Of a stretch of DNA of 64,000 nucleotides, positions 56,492 through 64,000 are shown in pieces (the stretch's first letter is position 1; the number at the start of each line of letters is the position of its first letter). This DNA is from Cupriavidus gilardii. Lineage in GTDB: Bacteria > Pseudomonadota > Gammaproteobacteria > Burkholderiales > Burkholderiaceae. Below the pieces are notes generated by a model that saw only the letters and a list, made by a program, of their open reading frames with translations, had not been told where the DNA came from and did no database searches. The position numbers were made by a program, and so were the translations under genes. The DNA is taken from contig NZ_VZOV01000001.1 of the NCBI RefSeq assembly GCF_008801915.1, positions 62,001-126,000 on the forward strand, given 5' to 3'.

Positions 56492-56547
56492 TTTTCACTG
56501 AAATGACCCCTTTCAGCATTTGCTGAAAGGGCCCGTTTCAGTGAAAA
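56492..56547. promoter_or_regulatory. Nested inverted repeat in front of the AbiE genes, likely AbiEi operator
   Basis: Outer arms TTTTCACTGAAA (56492-56503) and TTTCAGTGAAAA (56536-56547) enclose inner arms CCCTTTCAGCA (56508-56518) and TGCTGAAAGGG (56521-56531). The TTTCAG core recurs in all four arms. A separate small hairpin CTGCAT/ATGCAG lies at 56472-56490. AbiEi antitoxins of known systems repress their own promoter by binding inverted repeats, which fits this structure. Confidence 0.75.
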
Positions 56548-56588
56548 TCTGGCACACAGACTGTCGAGCAACGCGCCCCTTCCATCAG

Positions 56589-57662
56589 ATGACGCTCACC
56601 GAAGTCGCGACCCAAGCACTTGAACGCGAGGCGACCGCGTTGCGCACGCTATTGCGGCAGGTGCCAGTGATCGAACGCCTCGAGTTGGCAACCGCCTTTC
56701 CCGAAGACTTGGGGCCGGGCGTTGTCGCCGACATTTGCGTCGAGGACCGGTGCCATACGCTGGTCTGTCGTGTTGTCACAAGCGGCCAACCCCGCCATGT
56801 GCGAGCCGCATTGCTGGAGCTTCGGCATCTCGCGGCGGTTGGCGGTCGGGACGACGCGACGCCAGTGCTGATTGCACCGTATCTCTCCGCCGCAGCGCGG
56901 GCCTTGTGCCGCGAGCACAATGCGGGTTACCTCGACCTCGAGGGCAATGTTCACCTCGTATTCGGCACCGTCTTCATCGAGCGGACGGTGACAAGCAAGC
57001 CGTTGGCCGAACGCCGCGACCTCCGTTCCTTGTTCAAGCCGAAGTCGGCGCAGATGCTGCGCGTGATGCTGCGAGAGCCAGGGCGCGCGTGGCGCGTCAC
57101 GGCACTGGCCGAAGCCGCCGGCATCAGCCTCGGCCACGCCAGCAATGTCCGAGCCGGCTTGCTCGATCGCGAGTGGGCGAAGGTCTCGCGCGACGGTCTA
57201 TCCCTGAGCGATCCCGATGCGCTGCTCGATGCCTGGCGCGACGCCTACGAGCCGCCGGTCGGCAAGCGTCACGGCTTCTATACGCCCCTGCATGGCAGTG
57301 CGCTCGAGCATGCGGTACGAGATGCGATGCGGACGCGGACCGGACTGATGACGCTTGCCTCATTCTCGGCGGCGCAATGGCTAGCCCCCTATGCCCGCAC
57401 GGCGACGCAGTATTTCTATGCCGACGAGGCGGGACTCGAACAACTGCGCTCGGCGTTGAAATTGTCACCGGCATTGAAAGGCGAGAATGCCGTGGTGATG
57501 ACGCTGGAGGACCATGGTCCGTTCCGCGATACGGTCGAGCCGGCCCCCGGTGTCATCTGCACGAGTCCCGTTCAGACCTACCTCGACCTCGCGAATGCCG
57601 GCGAACGGGGCAGGGAAGCGGCCGGTCATCTGCGGCAACATCAGCTCGCCTGGCACACATGA
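56589..57662 (+). CDS. AbiEi family antitoxin of a type IV toxin-antitoxin system
   Basis: A 357-residue protein with the two-part AbiEi layout. An N-terminal and middle part (about 1-150) includes the AREHNAGYLDLEGNVHL-like segment (ALCREHNAGYLDLEGNVHL, near 105-125). A winged helix-turn-helix follows in SAQMLRVMLREPGRAWRVTALAEAAGISLGHASNVR (quoted in part: RAWRVTALAEAAGISLG, about 180-200). The C-terminal part, with APGVICTSPVQTYLDLA, is typical of the antitoxin domain. I chose the ATG at 56589; an in-frame TTG at 56520 falls inside the operator and a GTG at 56541 is possible. Its stop overlaps the toxin start (ATGA). Confidence 0.82.
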   Translation: MTLTEVATQALEREATALRTLLRQVPVIERLELATAFPEDLGPGVVADICVEDRCHTLVCRVVTSGQPRHVRAALLELRHLAAVGGRDDATPVLIAPYLSAAARALCREHNAGYLDLEGNVHLVFGTVFIERTVTSKPLAERRDLRSLFKPKSAQMLRVMLREPGRAWRVTALAEAAGISLGHASNVRAGLLDREWAKVSRDGLSLSDPDALLDAWRDAYEPPVGKRHGFYTPLHGSALEHAVRDAMRTRTGLMTLASFSAAQWLAPYARTATQYFYADEAGLEQLRSALKLSPALKGENAVVMTLEDHGPFRDTVEPAPGVICTSPVQTYLDLANAGERGREAAGHLRQHQLAWHT

Positions 57663-58522
57663 AATCCGGTGAACCGCAATCCGCGGTGGACTACGACGAT
57701 CGCACGACAGCGGCGGTCCAGACGGTACTGATCGAAATCGGTCAGATTCTTGGCAGCTTCAAGGGAAAATTCGCCATTGTCGGCGGCGCGGTGCCCTGGT
57801 TATTGCTGGGCAAGACAGACGATATGCCGCATGTCGGCACCATGGACGTCGATCTGGGACTGGATGCCGAGGCCTTGGGCGACGGCCAGTATGCGACGCT
57901 GGTCGACGCGCTGAGGCAGCACGGATACGAAAAGCGCCGTACGCTCCGGCGCTTTCAGTTGGTGCGCGAGGTCCCTGCAATGGACGACGGCCCGCCGATC
58001 GATGTCATCGTCGATTTCCTGATGCCGCGGGATGCCGAGATCGTGAAGAACGTTCCGCCGTTGATCAGCGACTTTGCGGTACAGCGTGCCGACGGCACGG
58101 ATCTCGCGCTGCGCTTCTACCAGATGGTGGCGATTGCAGGACCGATGCCGACTGGCGGGACCAATCGCGTGGAAATTGCGGTGTGCTCGATTCCGGCGCT
58201 GCTTGCGATGAAGGGGCATGCGCTAGCCGGGCGCTACAAACAGAAGGATGCCTACGACATCTATTACTGCATCCGCAACTACCCCGGAGGACCCGAGGCG
58301 CTCGCCCAGGCTTGCCGTCCATTGCTCGATCACCCGAGTGGCGCGATCGGCTTCGATTGCATCGCGCGCAAGTTCGATACGGTAGAGGGCTTCGGGCCGA
58401 CCTGTGTGCGAAGGTTTGTCGAGGATACCGATGTCCTGCGCGACCGGACGCCCGAACAGTGGCAGCAGGATGCGTTCGGACAGGTCGATGCCTGGCTGCG
58501 GGCGCTTGGCTTGCGTCGCTGA
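57659..58522 (+). CDS. AbiEii/AbiGii family nucleotidyltransferase toxin
   Basis: A 287-residue DNA polymerase beta-like nucleotidyltransferase. Motif 1 is IVGGAVPWLLLG followed by GTMDVDLGLD (catalytic acids about 62-66), with a third acid in IDVIVDF. The family's second signature is LLAMKGHALAGRYKQKDAYDIYY (quoted in part: GRYKQKDAYDIY, about 193-204). AbiEii toxins arrest growth by modifying RNA, as shown for tRNA acceptor ends in mycobacterial MenT relatives; the target here is unknown. It overlaps the antitoxin stop (ATGA). The pair may act in phage defence by abortive infection. Confidence 0.85.
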   Translation: MKSGEPQSAVDYDDRTTAAVQTVLIEIGQILGSFKGKFAIVGGAVPWLLLGKTDDMPHVGTMDVDLGLDAEALGDGQYATLVDALRQHGYEKRRTLRRFQLVREVPAMDDGPPIDVIVDFLMPRDAEIVKNVPPLISDFAVQRADGTDLALRFYQMVAIAGPMPTGGTNRVEIAVCSIPALLAMKGHALAGRYKQKDAYDIYYCIRNYPGGPEALAQACRPLLDHPSGAIGFDCIARKFDTVEGFGPTCVRRFVEDTDVLRDRTPEQWQQDAFGQVDAWLRALGLRR

Positions 58523-58576
58523 GCGTCGCGGCCATATCGCTGCCGGGTTTCCCGCTCGCACGCAAAATGACTCATA

Positions 58577-58603
58577 TACAATTTGCATTCGTCAAACATG
58601 CAA
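58577..58603 (+). promoter_or_regulatory. TACAAT -10-like box and inverted repeat at the GntR start
   Basis: TACAAT (58577-58582) resembles a sigma70 -10 box, though no good -35 is placed. It abuts TTGCAT (58583-58588) and ATGCAA (58598-58603), an inverted repeat with a 9-nt spacer over the start of the GntR gene, compatible with autoregulation. Confidence 0.35.
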
Positions 58604-59335
58604 ACGACGTCAATGGTCAAGAAAGCGGCGACAGTCAGGCGGGCGGCGGCCCATGTCGAGGATGACGGCAGCGAGAACGGGGCCGGGCCGCGGGGGCGGC
58701 TGACGGACCAGGCCTATCGGTGGATCGAGGAAGCGATCGTCACGCTGCAGCTTGCGCCTGGATCGTCGGTCTCCGAATTCCAGTTGAGCGAGATGACGGG
58801 CATCGGCCGCACGCCGATCCGCGAGGCGATTCAGCGGCTGGCGCGCGAGCATCTGATCGTGGTGCTGCCGCAGCGCGGCCTGCTGGTTCCGCCGATCGAC
58901 GTGGCCAAGCAATTGCGGCTGCTGGAGACGCGGCGCGAGGTTGAGCGGTTGATCTGCCGCAGCGCGGCTCGCCGTGCCACGGTCGAGGAGCGCCAGGCCT
59001 TCCGGCGCCTTGCCGCCGAGTTCGAGCGCGCAGTCAAGAAAGGGGACGAAGTCGCGTTCGTGCGCGCCGATGCGGGTTTCAACGAGCTCTGTCTGCAGGC
59101 CGCGCGCAACGAATTCGCCGAGGGCGCGATGCGGTTGATGCATGGGCTGTCGCGCCGCTTCTGGTATTTTCACTACAAGCAGGCCGCCGATCTTCCGGAG
59201 ATGGCGCGCCTGCACGCCCGTGTTGCCGCTGCCATCGCCGAGGGCGATGTCGATGGCGCGGGCGAGGCGCTCGACGCGCTGCTGGACAATATCGAGGACT
59301 TCACCCGCGCGACCGTGCTGGGCGACCGCCGCTAG
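58598..59335 (+). CDS. GntR family regulator, FadR/FCD subfamily
   Basis: About 245 residues. The N-terminal winged helix-turn-helix (about 30-95) shows LTDQAYRWIEEAIVTLQLAPGS, then SEMTGIGRTPIREAIQRL, and PQRGLLVPPID in the wing. The all-helical FCD effector domain (about 105-235) has RREVERLICRSAARR, and metal-binding candidates Asp and His in ADAGFNELCLQAARN and RLHARVAAAI. The start is uncertain: ATG at 58598 and ATG at 58613 are both in frame and neither has a ribosome binding site. It is the nearest regulator gene of this type to the CTAATATATTAG operators, but the AbiE genes lie between. Confidence 0.88.
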   Translation: MQTTSMVKKAATVRRAAAHVEDDGSENGAGPRGRLTDQAYRWIEEAIVTLQLAPGSSVSEFQLSEMTGIGRTPIREAIQRLAREHLIVVLPQRGLLVPPIDVAKQLRLLETRREVERLICRSAARRATVEERQAFRRLAAEFERAVKKGDEVAFVRADAGFNELCLQAARNEFAEGAMRLMHGLSRRFWYFHYKQAADLPEMARLHARVAAAIAEGDVDGAGEALDALLDNIEDFTRATVLGDRR

Positions 59336-59428
59336 GGGTTGCGAAGCGCTGCCGGCCCAGGCCATGCAAGACCATTCAGGCATTCGGCCGGCACGGCGCG
59401 GGTTTGCAAACAAGGAACCCACCAACGC

Positions 59429-60448
59429 ATGCCACGTCGTCAGACTCGCCAGATCCGCCCGTTTCGCCCGTTTCGTCTGCTCCCGGCCCTGCTGTTCAGC
59501 CTGCTGACTGCCCCAGCCTTCGCGCAAGCCCCGACGCCGGCCGCGTCGACCGATCCCGTTCCGGCCGCGGTCGAGGTCCGCAATCTGACCACGCCGACCA
59601 CCTGCGCCGAGGAGGACAACGTCTCCTTCGCGCTGTCGGCCCCGTCGATCCAGCGCTTCCGCGTCGAGGCGCTGCATCCCGCCTATATCGGCAAGATCCG
59701 CAAGGACAGCTCGGCGCCGGACTTCTCGGGCTGCAATTTCGGCGATACCCCGCATCCCACCGATCCGCGCCACACCTTCAAGCCGCGCAAGGTCCGCCTT
59801 TATGACGGCAAGGATCTCGCGATCGTGGGCATCACCTTCGACAGCTTCTGGCGGCCGCAGCGCGTGCCGGTCACCGTGGGCGGGCGCAAGGACGGCGGTT
59901 TCCATCTGATTCAGTTCTTCGACAAGCGCAAGGGCGCCCAGGGCAAGGTTGTCGAGACCGAAGTGCTGGTGCTCTATCCGTCGGACGGCTACTGGCGCGC
60001 CAAGCCGCTGCCGGCCGCCCATCTGCCCGACAACGCCTACGGATCGTCGTTCCTGATGGGGCCGGTGCAGCAGGACCTGCGGCCGATCGTCGATATCGCC
60101 CACATCGATATCGATCCGCGCCAGCGCACGATCGGCCTGCGCTTTACGGCCGGTGGCGGGGCGCAGGTGGCGATCCGCGAGATCAGCCGCACGCGTACCG
60201 CGCTCGACGTCGCCTTCAACCCGCCGTATCGCACGCAGGCGCCGTTCGCCATGCTGCGCTCGATGTATGTGACCGAGGACAACGCCGACATGAGCCGCGT
60301 GGCCTGGCAGGACCCGGCGGGTAAATCCGGCGATGCCACGGTCGCCGAGGTGTCGACCTGGCAGGCCGGCGATATCCGTTTCGGCCGTACCGTGCCGTCG
60401 CGGCACAACACCAGCGCCCCGGACATCCGTTTCAGCGATTTCCGTTGA
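59429..60448 (+). CDS. Exported protein of unknown function
   Basis: I do not recognise this 339-residue protein. It has a clear Sec signal peptide (RLLPALLFSLLTAPAFAQA, cleaved near residue 33) followed by a Pro/Ala linker. The mature part has two Cys (in TTCAEED and SGCNFGD) that could form a disulphide. It is rich in beta-type stretches such as KVRLYDGKDLAIVGITF and THFxxx-like GGFHLIQFFDKRKG. It ends in AGDIRFGRTVPSRHN. It probably sits in the periplasm. AAGGA lies upstream of the ATG at 59429, at a long spacing of about 12 nt. It follows the GntR gene by 93 nt but shows no functional link. Confidence 0.75.
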   Translation: MPRRQTRQIRPFRPFRLLPALLFSLLTAPAFAQAPTPAASTDPVPAAVEVRNLTTPTTCAEEDNVSFALSAPSIQRFRVEALHPAYIGKIRKDSSAPDFSGCNFGDTPHPTDPRHTFKPRKVRLYDGKDLAIVGITFDSFWRPQRVPVTVGGRKDGGFHLIQFFDKRKGAQGKVVETEVLVLYPSDGYWRAKPLPAAHLPDNAYGSSFLMGPVQQDLRPIVDIAHIDIDPRQRTIGLRFTAGGGAQVAIREISRTRTALDVAFNPPYRTQAPFAMLRSMYVTEDNADMSRVAWQDPAGKSGDATVAEVSTWQAGDIRFGRTVPSRHNTSAPDIRFSDFR

Positions 60449-60623
60449 TCTGCCTGCACGGCCTGCCGCTTTTGTAAATCCGGCCACCGGAGCGACGTAG
60501 CGGCCAGCGTGCCATGGCACCGCCACCGGCGGAACGAAGTTTGCTTGATGACCCGGTCGGCCATGCCGCCGCGCACAGCGTTGCGCCGGGCGGCGTGCGC
60601 CGAGCCGCCATCAGGAGACCGCC

Positions 60624-61415
60624 GTGAACCAAGCCGCCCGTCCCTTTGCCGTCGTCACCGGTGCCTCGTCAGGCATCGGCTTCGAGCTTGCGCGCTGTTG
60701 TGCGACGCAAGGTTACGATTTGCTGATCGCCGCGGATGAGCCCGCGATCGACACCGCGGCAGTGGCGCTGCGCGATACCGGCATGGCCGTCGATGCGCTG
60801 TGCGTGGACCTGGCCGATCCGGCCGGCGTCGAGGCGTTGTATCAAGCCACGCGCGGACGTCCGGTCGACGTGCTGTGCGCCAACGCGGGCCGGGGACTGG
60901 GCCGCGCCTTTCTCGACCAGGACTTTCGCGATATCCAGCGCGTGGTGGAGACCAATGTCACCGGCACGCTGGACTTGCTGCACCGCATCGGCCGCGACAT
61001 GCGCGATCGCCGCACCGGCCGGATCCTGATCACCGGATCGATCGCCGGCTTCATGCCGGGCACCTATCAGGCCGTCTACAACGCGACCAAGGCCTTCCTC
61101 GAGTCCTTCTCGTTTGCGCTGCGGCATGAACTGCGCGATTGCGGGGTCACCGTGACCTGCCTGATGCCGGGCGCGACCGAGACCGAATTCTTCGAGCGCG
61201 CGGACATGGTCGATACGCGCCTGGGCCAGCAGAAGAAGGACGATCCGGCCGACGTCGCGCGCCAGGGCTTCGAGGCGATGCTGCGCGGCGAAGGCGACGT
61301 CGTCACCGGCTGGCAGAACAAGCTGCGCGCCGCGATTTCGAACGTGACACCGGCCGATCTGCTGGCCGAACAGCACCGCCGCATGGCCGAGCCAGGCGGC
61401 GGCATCGAGCGCTGA
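60624..61415 (+). CDS. Short-chain dehydrogenase/reductase
   Basis: A 263-residue classical SDR. The NAD(P) motif TGASSGIG is at residues 12-19, CANAGRG takes the place of NNAG, the catalytic Ser is in ITGSIAGFMPG, and the YNATK motif carries Tyr and Lys. Its C-terminal region QQKKDDPADVARQGFEAML is typical of a group of SDRs annotated as oxidoreductases of unknown substrate. The GTG at 60624 follows AGGAGACCGCC, so the non-ATG start is well supported. Confidence 0.9.
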   Translation: MNQAARPFAVVTGASSGIGFELARCCATQGYDLLIAADEPAIDTAAVALRDTGMAVDALCVDLADPAGVEALYQATRGRPVDVLCANAGRGLGRAFLDQDFRDIQRVVETNVTGTLDLLHRIGRDMRDRRTGRILITGSIAGFMPGTYQAVYNATKAFLESFSFALRHELRDCGVTVTCLMPGATETEFFERADMVDTRLGQQKKDDPADVARQGFEAMLRGEGDVVTGWQNKLRAAISNVTPADLLAEQHRRMAEPGGGIER

Positions 61416-61611
61416 GTCTGCCCGAGCGCGAGTTCGCCGCGAGCCAGATCGTCGATAAGGACCATTGCATAGCGGCCCTGCGCGTACTAGCGTCGTAGTT
61501 GTCGTTCCTCACCGCCGCCGATCCGGCGCCAGATGCGCGCCGGCGGACGCGTTCGCATCCCGGGCACAGAGCCAGCCCTTCCAGCCGATGCCCGACAACA
61601 AGGAGACAGCC

Positions 61612-63642
61612 ATGCGACAGCGCACGACCTTCGATCCCGCTTTCCCCGCATCCCGGCCGCGCAGACGTTCCCGCGGCTGGCTGATGATGGCCACCGCCGC
61701 GCTGCTGCTGTCCGCGTGCGGCGGCGACGATGACGACGACCACCATGGCCACAAGCCGCCGCCTCCGCAGCCGGTGGCGGGCTGCGAGCTGAACGGCACG
61801 ACCGGCGGCGAAGTGATCGTACTGCCCGGCGAGCCCGGCGCCCCCGAGGTGGCCACCGGCTACGCGCCGAAGCGCACGGTCTACGCGAAGACCTACATGG
61901 CGGTGACCAACAACCCGGTCTCGACCAAGGTGGCCTGCGACATCCTGAAGGATGGCGGCACCGCGGTCGATGCGGCAGTGGCTGCGCAGATGGTGCTGAA
62001 CCTGGTCGAGCCGCAGTCGTCGGGCATCGGCGGCGGCGCCTTCATCATGCATTACGATGCGCAGACGAAGAAGGTCATCGCCTACGACGGCCGCGAGACC
62101 GCGCCGGCCGGGGCCGACGAGAACTATCTGCGCTGGAAGTCCTCGACCGACCAGACCCCGCCGCTGCCCAATGCCGTGCGCAGCGGCCGCTCGATCGGCA
62201 CGCCGGGCACCTTGCGCGTGCTCGAACTCGCCCATCGCGACTACGGCAAGAAGACGTGGAAGGAGCTGTTCTCGCCAGCGATCAAGCTGGCCACCGACGG
62301 CTTCGCGATTCCGCCGCGCATGGCCGCGTCGATCTCCAGCGCCACCACCGTGCAGAACATCAAGCGCGATCCGGAGATGGCCGCCTACTTCCTGAATCCG
62401 GACGGCACCCCGCGCGCGGTCAATACGATCCTGAAGAATCCGGCGCTGGCGCAGACCTTCACCGCGGTGGCCGAGGGCGGGGCCGATGCGTTCTACAAGG
62501 ACGGTCCGATCGCGCGCGCCATCGTCGACAAGATCCGCACGACCTACGACGGCGGCACCACGCCGGGCGTGACCACGCTCGACGACCTTGCCAACTACCA
62601 GGCGAAGAAGCGCGAGCCGGTCTGCACCACCTACCGGCAATACGAGATCTGCGGCATGCCGCCGCCGTCGTCGGGCGGCATCGCGGTCGGCCAGATTCTC
62701 GGCATCCTGGAGAACTTCGACATGGCCAGCCATGCGCCGACCAGCATGGACCAGAACGGCGGCAAGCCCAGCGTCACCGGCGTGCATCTGGTCGGCGAGG
62801 CGGGCAACCTGGCCTATGCCGATCGCAACCAGTACGTCGCCGACACCGACTTCGTGCCGTTGCCCGGCGGCAGCCCGGACACGATGCTCAACAAGAGCTA
62901 TCTGGCCCAGCGCGCCGGCATGATCAGCCTGACCGCGGCGATGCCGCGGCCCGTGCCGGCCGGCAACTTCGGCGGGGCGCCGATGGGCGCGCCGATCATC
63001 GCCGAGCGCGGCACCACGCATCTGTCGCTGGTCGACAAGTATGGCAACGTGGTGGCGATGACCACGACGATCGAATCGGGACTGGGCTCGTACCACATGA
63101 CCGGCGGCTTCCTGCTGAACAACGAGCTGACCGATTTCAGCGCGGAGCCGGTCGATGCGAACGGTGCGCAGATCGCCAACCGCGTGCAGCCGCTGAAGCG
63201 GCCGCGCAGCTCGATGTCGCCGACGCTGGTGTTCGAGCGCAAGGGCGACGGCAGCCGCGGCGACTTCAAGATGACCACCGGTTCGCCCGGCGGTGCCACC
63301 ATCATCCAATACGTCGCCAAGACGCTGGTCGGCGTGCTGGACTGGAAGATGGACGCGCAGCAGGCGGTGTCGATGATCGACTTCGGTTCGAACAACGCGA
63401 CGATGATCGTCGGCGGCGAGCATCCGAACGTCGATACCAGCACGCCGCAAGGCGGCCTGCCGGGCGACAACGACCCGCTGGTCAAGGGTCTGCGCAACCT
63501 GGGTCACACCGTCAGCGTGGGCAACCAGTCGAGCGGCCTCAGTGCGATCGTGCGCGAGACGATCGGCGGCGCGCCGGCGCTGGTCGGCGGTGCCGATCCG
63601 CGGCGCGAGGGCGTGGTGCTGGGCGATACGTTCCGGCCGTGA
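61612..63642 (+). CDS. ggt: Gamma-glutamyltransferase, lipoprotein form
   Basis: Transfers or hydrolyses gamma-glutamyl groups of glutathione and related peptides. 676 residues. The signal ends in a lipobox LLLSAC with Cys36, followed by a Gly-Asp-Asp-Asp-Asp-Asp-His-His-Gly-His and Pro linker. Family motifs are GGTAVDAAVAAQ (115-126), GIGGGAF and the substrate Arg in YDGRETAP. The autoprocessing and catalytic Thr468 lies in ERGTTHLSLVD, and the second oxyanion motif is TGSPGGATII. So it is processed into large and small subunits and anchored in a membrane facing the periplasm. The ATG at 61612 follows AGGAGACAGCC. Confidence 0.94.
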   Translation: MRQRTTFDPAFPASRPRRRSRGWLMMATAALLLSACGGDDDDDHHGHKPPPPQPVAGCELNGTTGGEVIVLPGEPGAPEVATGYAPKRTVYAKTYMAVTNNPVSTKVACDILKDGGTAVDAAVAAQMVLNLVEPQSSGIGGGAFIMHYDAQTKKVIAYDGRETAPAGADENYLRWKSSTDQTPPLPNAVRSGRSIGTPGTLRVLELAHRDYGKKTWKELFSPAIKLATDGFAIPPRMAASISSATTVQNIKRDPEMAAYFLNPDGTPRAVNTILKNPALAQTFTAVAEGGADAFYKDGPIARAIVDKIRTTYDGGTTPGVTTLDDLANYQAKKREPVCTTYRQYEICGMPPPSSGGIAVGQILGILENFDMASHAPTSMDQNGGKPSVTGVHLVGEAGNLAYADRNQYVADTDFVPLPGGSPDTMLNKSYLAQRAGMISLTAAMPRPVPAGNFGGAPMGAPIIAERGTTHLSLVDKYGNVVAMTTTIESGLGSYHMTGGFLLNNELTDFSAEPVDANGAQIANRVQPLKRPRSSMSPTLVFERKGDGSRGDFKMTTGSPGGATIIQYVAKTLVGVLDWKMDAQQAVSMIDFGSNNATMIVGGEHPNVDTSTPQGGLPGDNDPLVKGLRNLGHTVSVGNQSSGLSAIVRETIGGAPALVGGADPRREGVVLGDTFRP

Positions 63643-63671
63643 TGGCGGCGCGTTAGCGCGGCAGTGAAGGG

Positions 63672-63706
63672 GCGGGTCGGGTCCTGTACGAGCAGGCCCG
63701 GCCCGC
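63672..63706 (+). terminator. Hairpin after the gamma-glutamyltransferase gene
   Basis: GCGGGTCGGGTCCTG (63672-63686) pairs with CAGGCCCGGCCCGC (63693-63706) with two G-U pairs and one bulge. The loop is TACGAG. TTCGCTTG follows. It lies 30 nt after the stop codon. Confidence 0.6.
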
Positions 63707-63750
63707 TTCGCTTGCAGCGCCGGTTCGGGCCGGCGCCGGCAGCGCCCCGG

Positions 63751-63756
63751 TACAAT
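63751..63756 (+). promoter_or_regulatory. Likely -10 box (TACAAT) of the purT promoter
   Basis: TACAAT lies 44 nt before the purT ATG in an otherwise very GC-rich gap. No good -35 hexamer is placed 16-18 nt upstream, so the assignment rests on the -10 alone. No PurR-like palindrome is visible. Confidence 0.4.
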
Positions 63757-63800
63757 GGCCGCTTTCCGCTTGCGCGCTGACTCTTGAATCTCTCGTCCCC

Positions 63801-64000
63801 ATGACCACGCTAGGAACGCCCCTGTCCCCCCGTGCCACCAAAGTGATGCTGCTCGGCTCCGGAGAGCTCGGCAAGGAAGTGCTGATCGCCCTGCAGCGGC
63901 TCGGCGTCGAAACCATCGCGGTCGACCGCTACGAGAACGCGCCGGGCCAGCAGGTCGCGCACCATGCGCGCACCATCGCGATGAGCGACCCCGAACAGCT
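63801..64000 (+). CDS. purT: Formate-dependent phosphoribosylglycinamide formyltransferase (5' part)
   Basis: The first 66 codons of an ATP-grasp purine synthesis enzyme that formylates GAR with formate and ATP. The visible N-terminus has the substrate-binding [14 protein letters not shown] motif, then [21 protein letters not shown] with [15 protein letters not shown], which are diagnostic of PurT. The gene runs off the right edge, so catalytic residues cannot be checked. ATG at 63801 has no clear ribosome binding site; the leader is short. Confidence 0.93.
   Translation, partial: MTTLGTPLSPRATKVMLLGSGELGKEVLIALQRLGVETIAVDRYENAPGQQVAHHARTIAMSDPEQ

Overview
The window is GC-rich DNA with long genes, short gaps and many 4-nt stop/start overlaps. 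The content points to a beta-proteobacterium of the order Burkholderiales, most likely Cupriavidus or a close relative. The grounds are three Bug-type (tripartite tricarboxylate transporter) periplasmic receptors, Shine-Dalgarno sites of the type AGGAGACA in front of many genes, and the N-terminus of PurT at the right edge. The genus is inferred from recognition, not from a search. I see no tRNA, rRNA, IS element, prophage or CRISPR array.

Layout. 1-6100: the tail of a Pro/Ala-rich protein, a MarC-family membrane protein, a chemotaxis receptor with a polytopic membrane sensor, a short-chain dehydrogenase and a hybrid sensor kinase. 6125-30974: a large alpha-glucan and trehalose island, almost all on the minus strand. 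It holds glgE, a treS-maltokinase fusion, glgB, glgX and malQ as one tightly coupled run, then a lone receiver protein, and further on glgP, glgA, treZ and treY; a plus-strand topoisomerase IB gene sits in the middle. Together these genes can make maltose 1-phosphate from trehalose (TreS-Mak), polymerise it (GlgE), branch it (GlgB), and return glucan to trehalose or glucose units (GlgX, TreY, TreZ, GlgP, MalQ). No glgC, otsA or otsB is present in the window. 31247-33086: a DJ-1/PfpI protein and an RsbT-RsbX-like two-domain protein whose active-site residues look lost in both domains. 33419-39688: the four-gene Exo, DNA ligase, Lhr-Core helicase and phosphoesterase repair operon, with every junction overlapping.

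39717-47191: an IclR regulator divergent from a catabolic run with three Bug receptors, an RraA-type aldolase, a D-hydroxyacid dehydrogenase, an SMP-30 lactonase and a metal-dependent amidohydrolase; it probably serves uptake and breakdown of an organic or sugar acid. 47228-51531: a three-part drug efflux pump (MFS, HlyD adaptor, outer membrane lipoprotein). 51716-56368: a fatty acid hydroxylase, an MFS transporter, and an iron-type alcohol dehydrogenase with an alpha/beta hydrolase. These three transcripts share the operator CTAATATATTAG just upstream of their first genes and so form a small regulon.

56492-58522: an AbiEi/AbiEii type IV toxin-antitoxin pair behind a nested inverted repeat. 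58598-63642: a GntR/FCD regulator, an unrecognised exported protein, a second short-chain dehydrogenase and a lipoprotein gamma-glutamyltransferase. 63801-64000: the start of purT.
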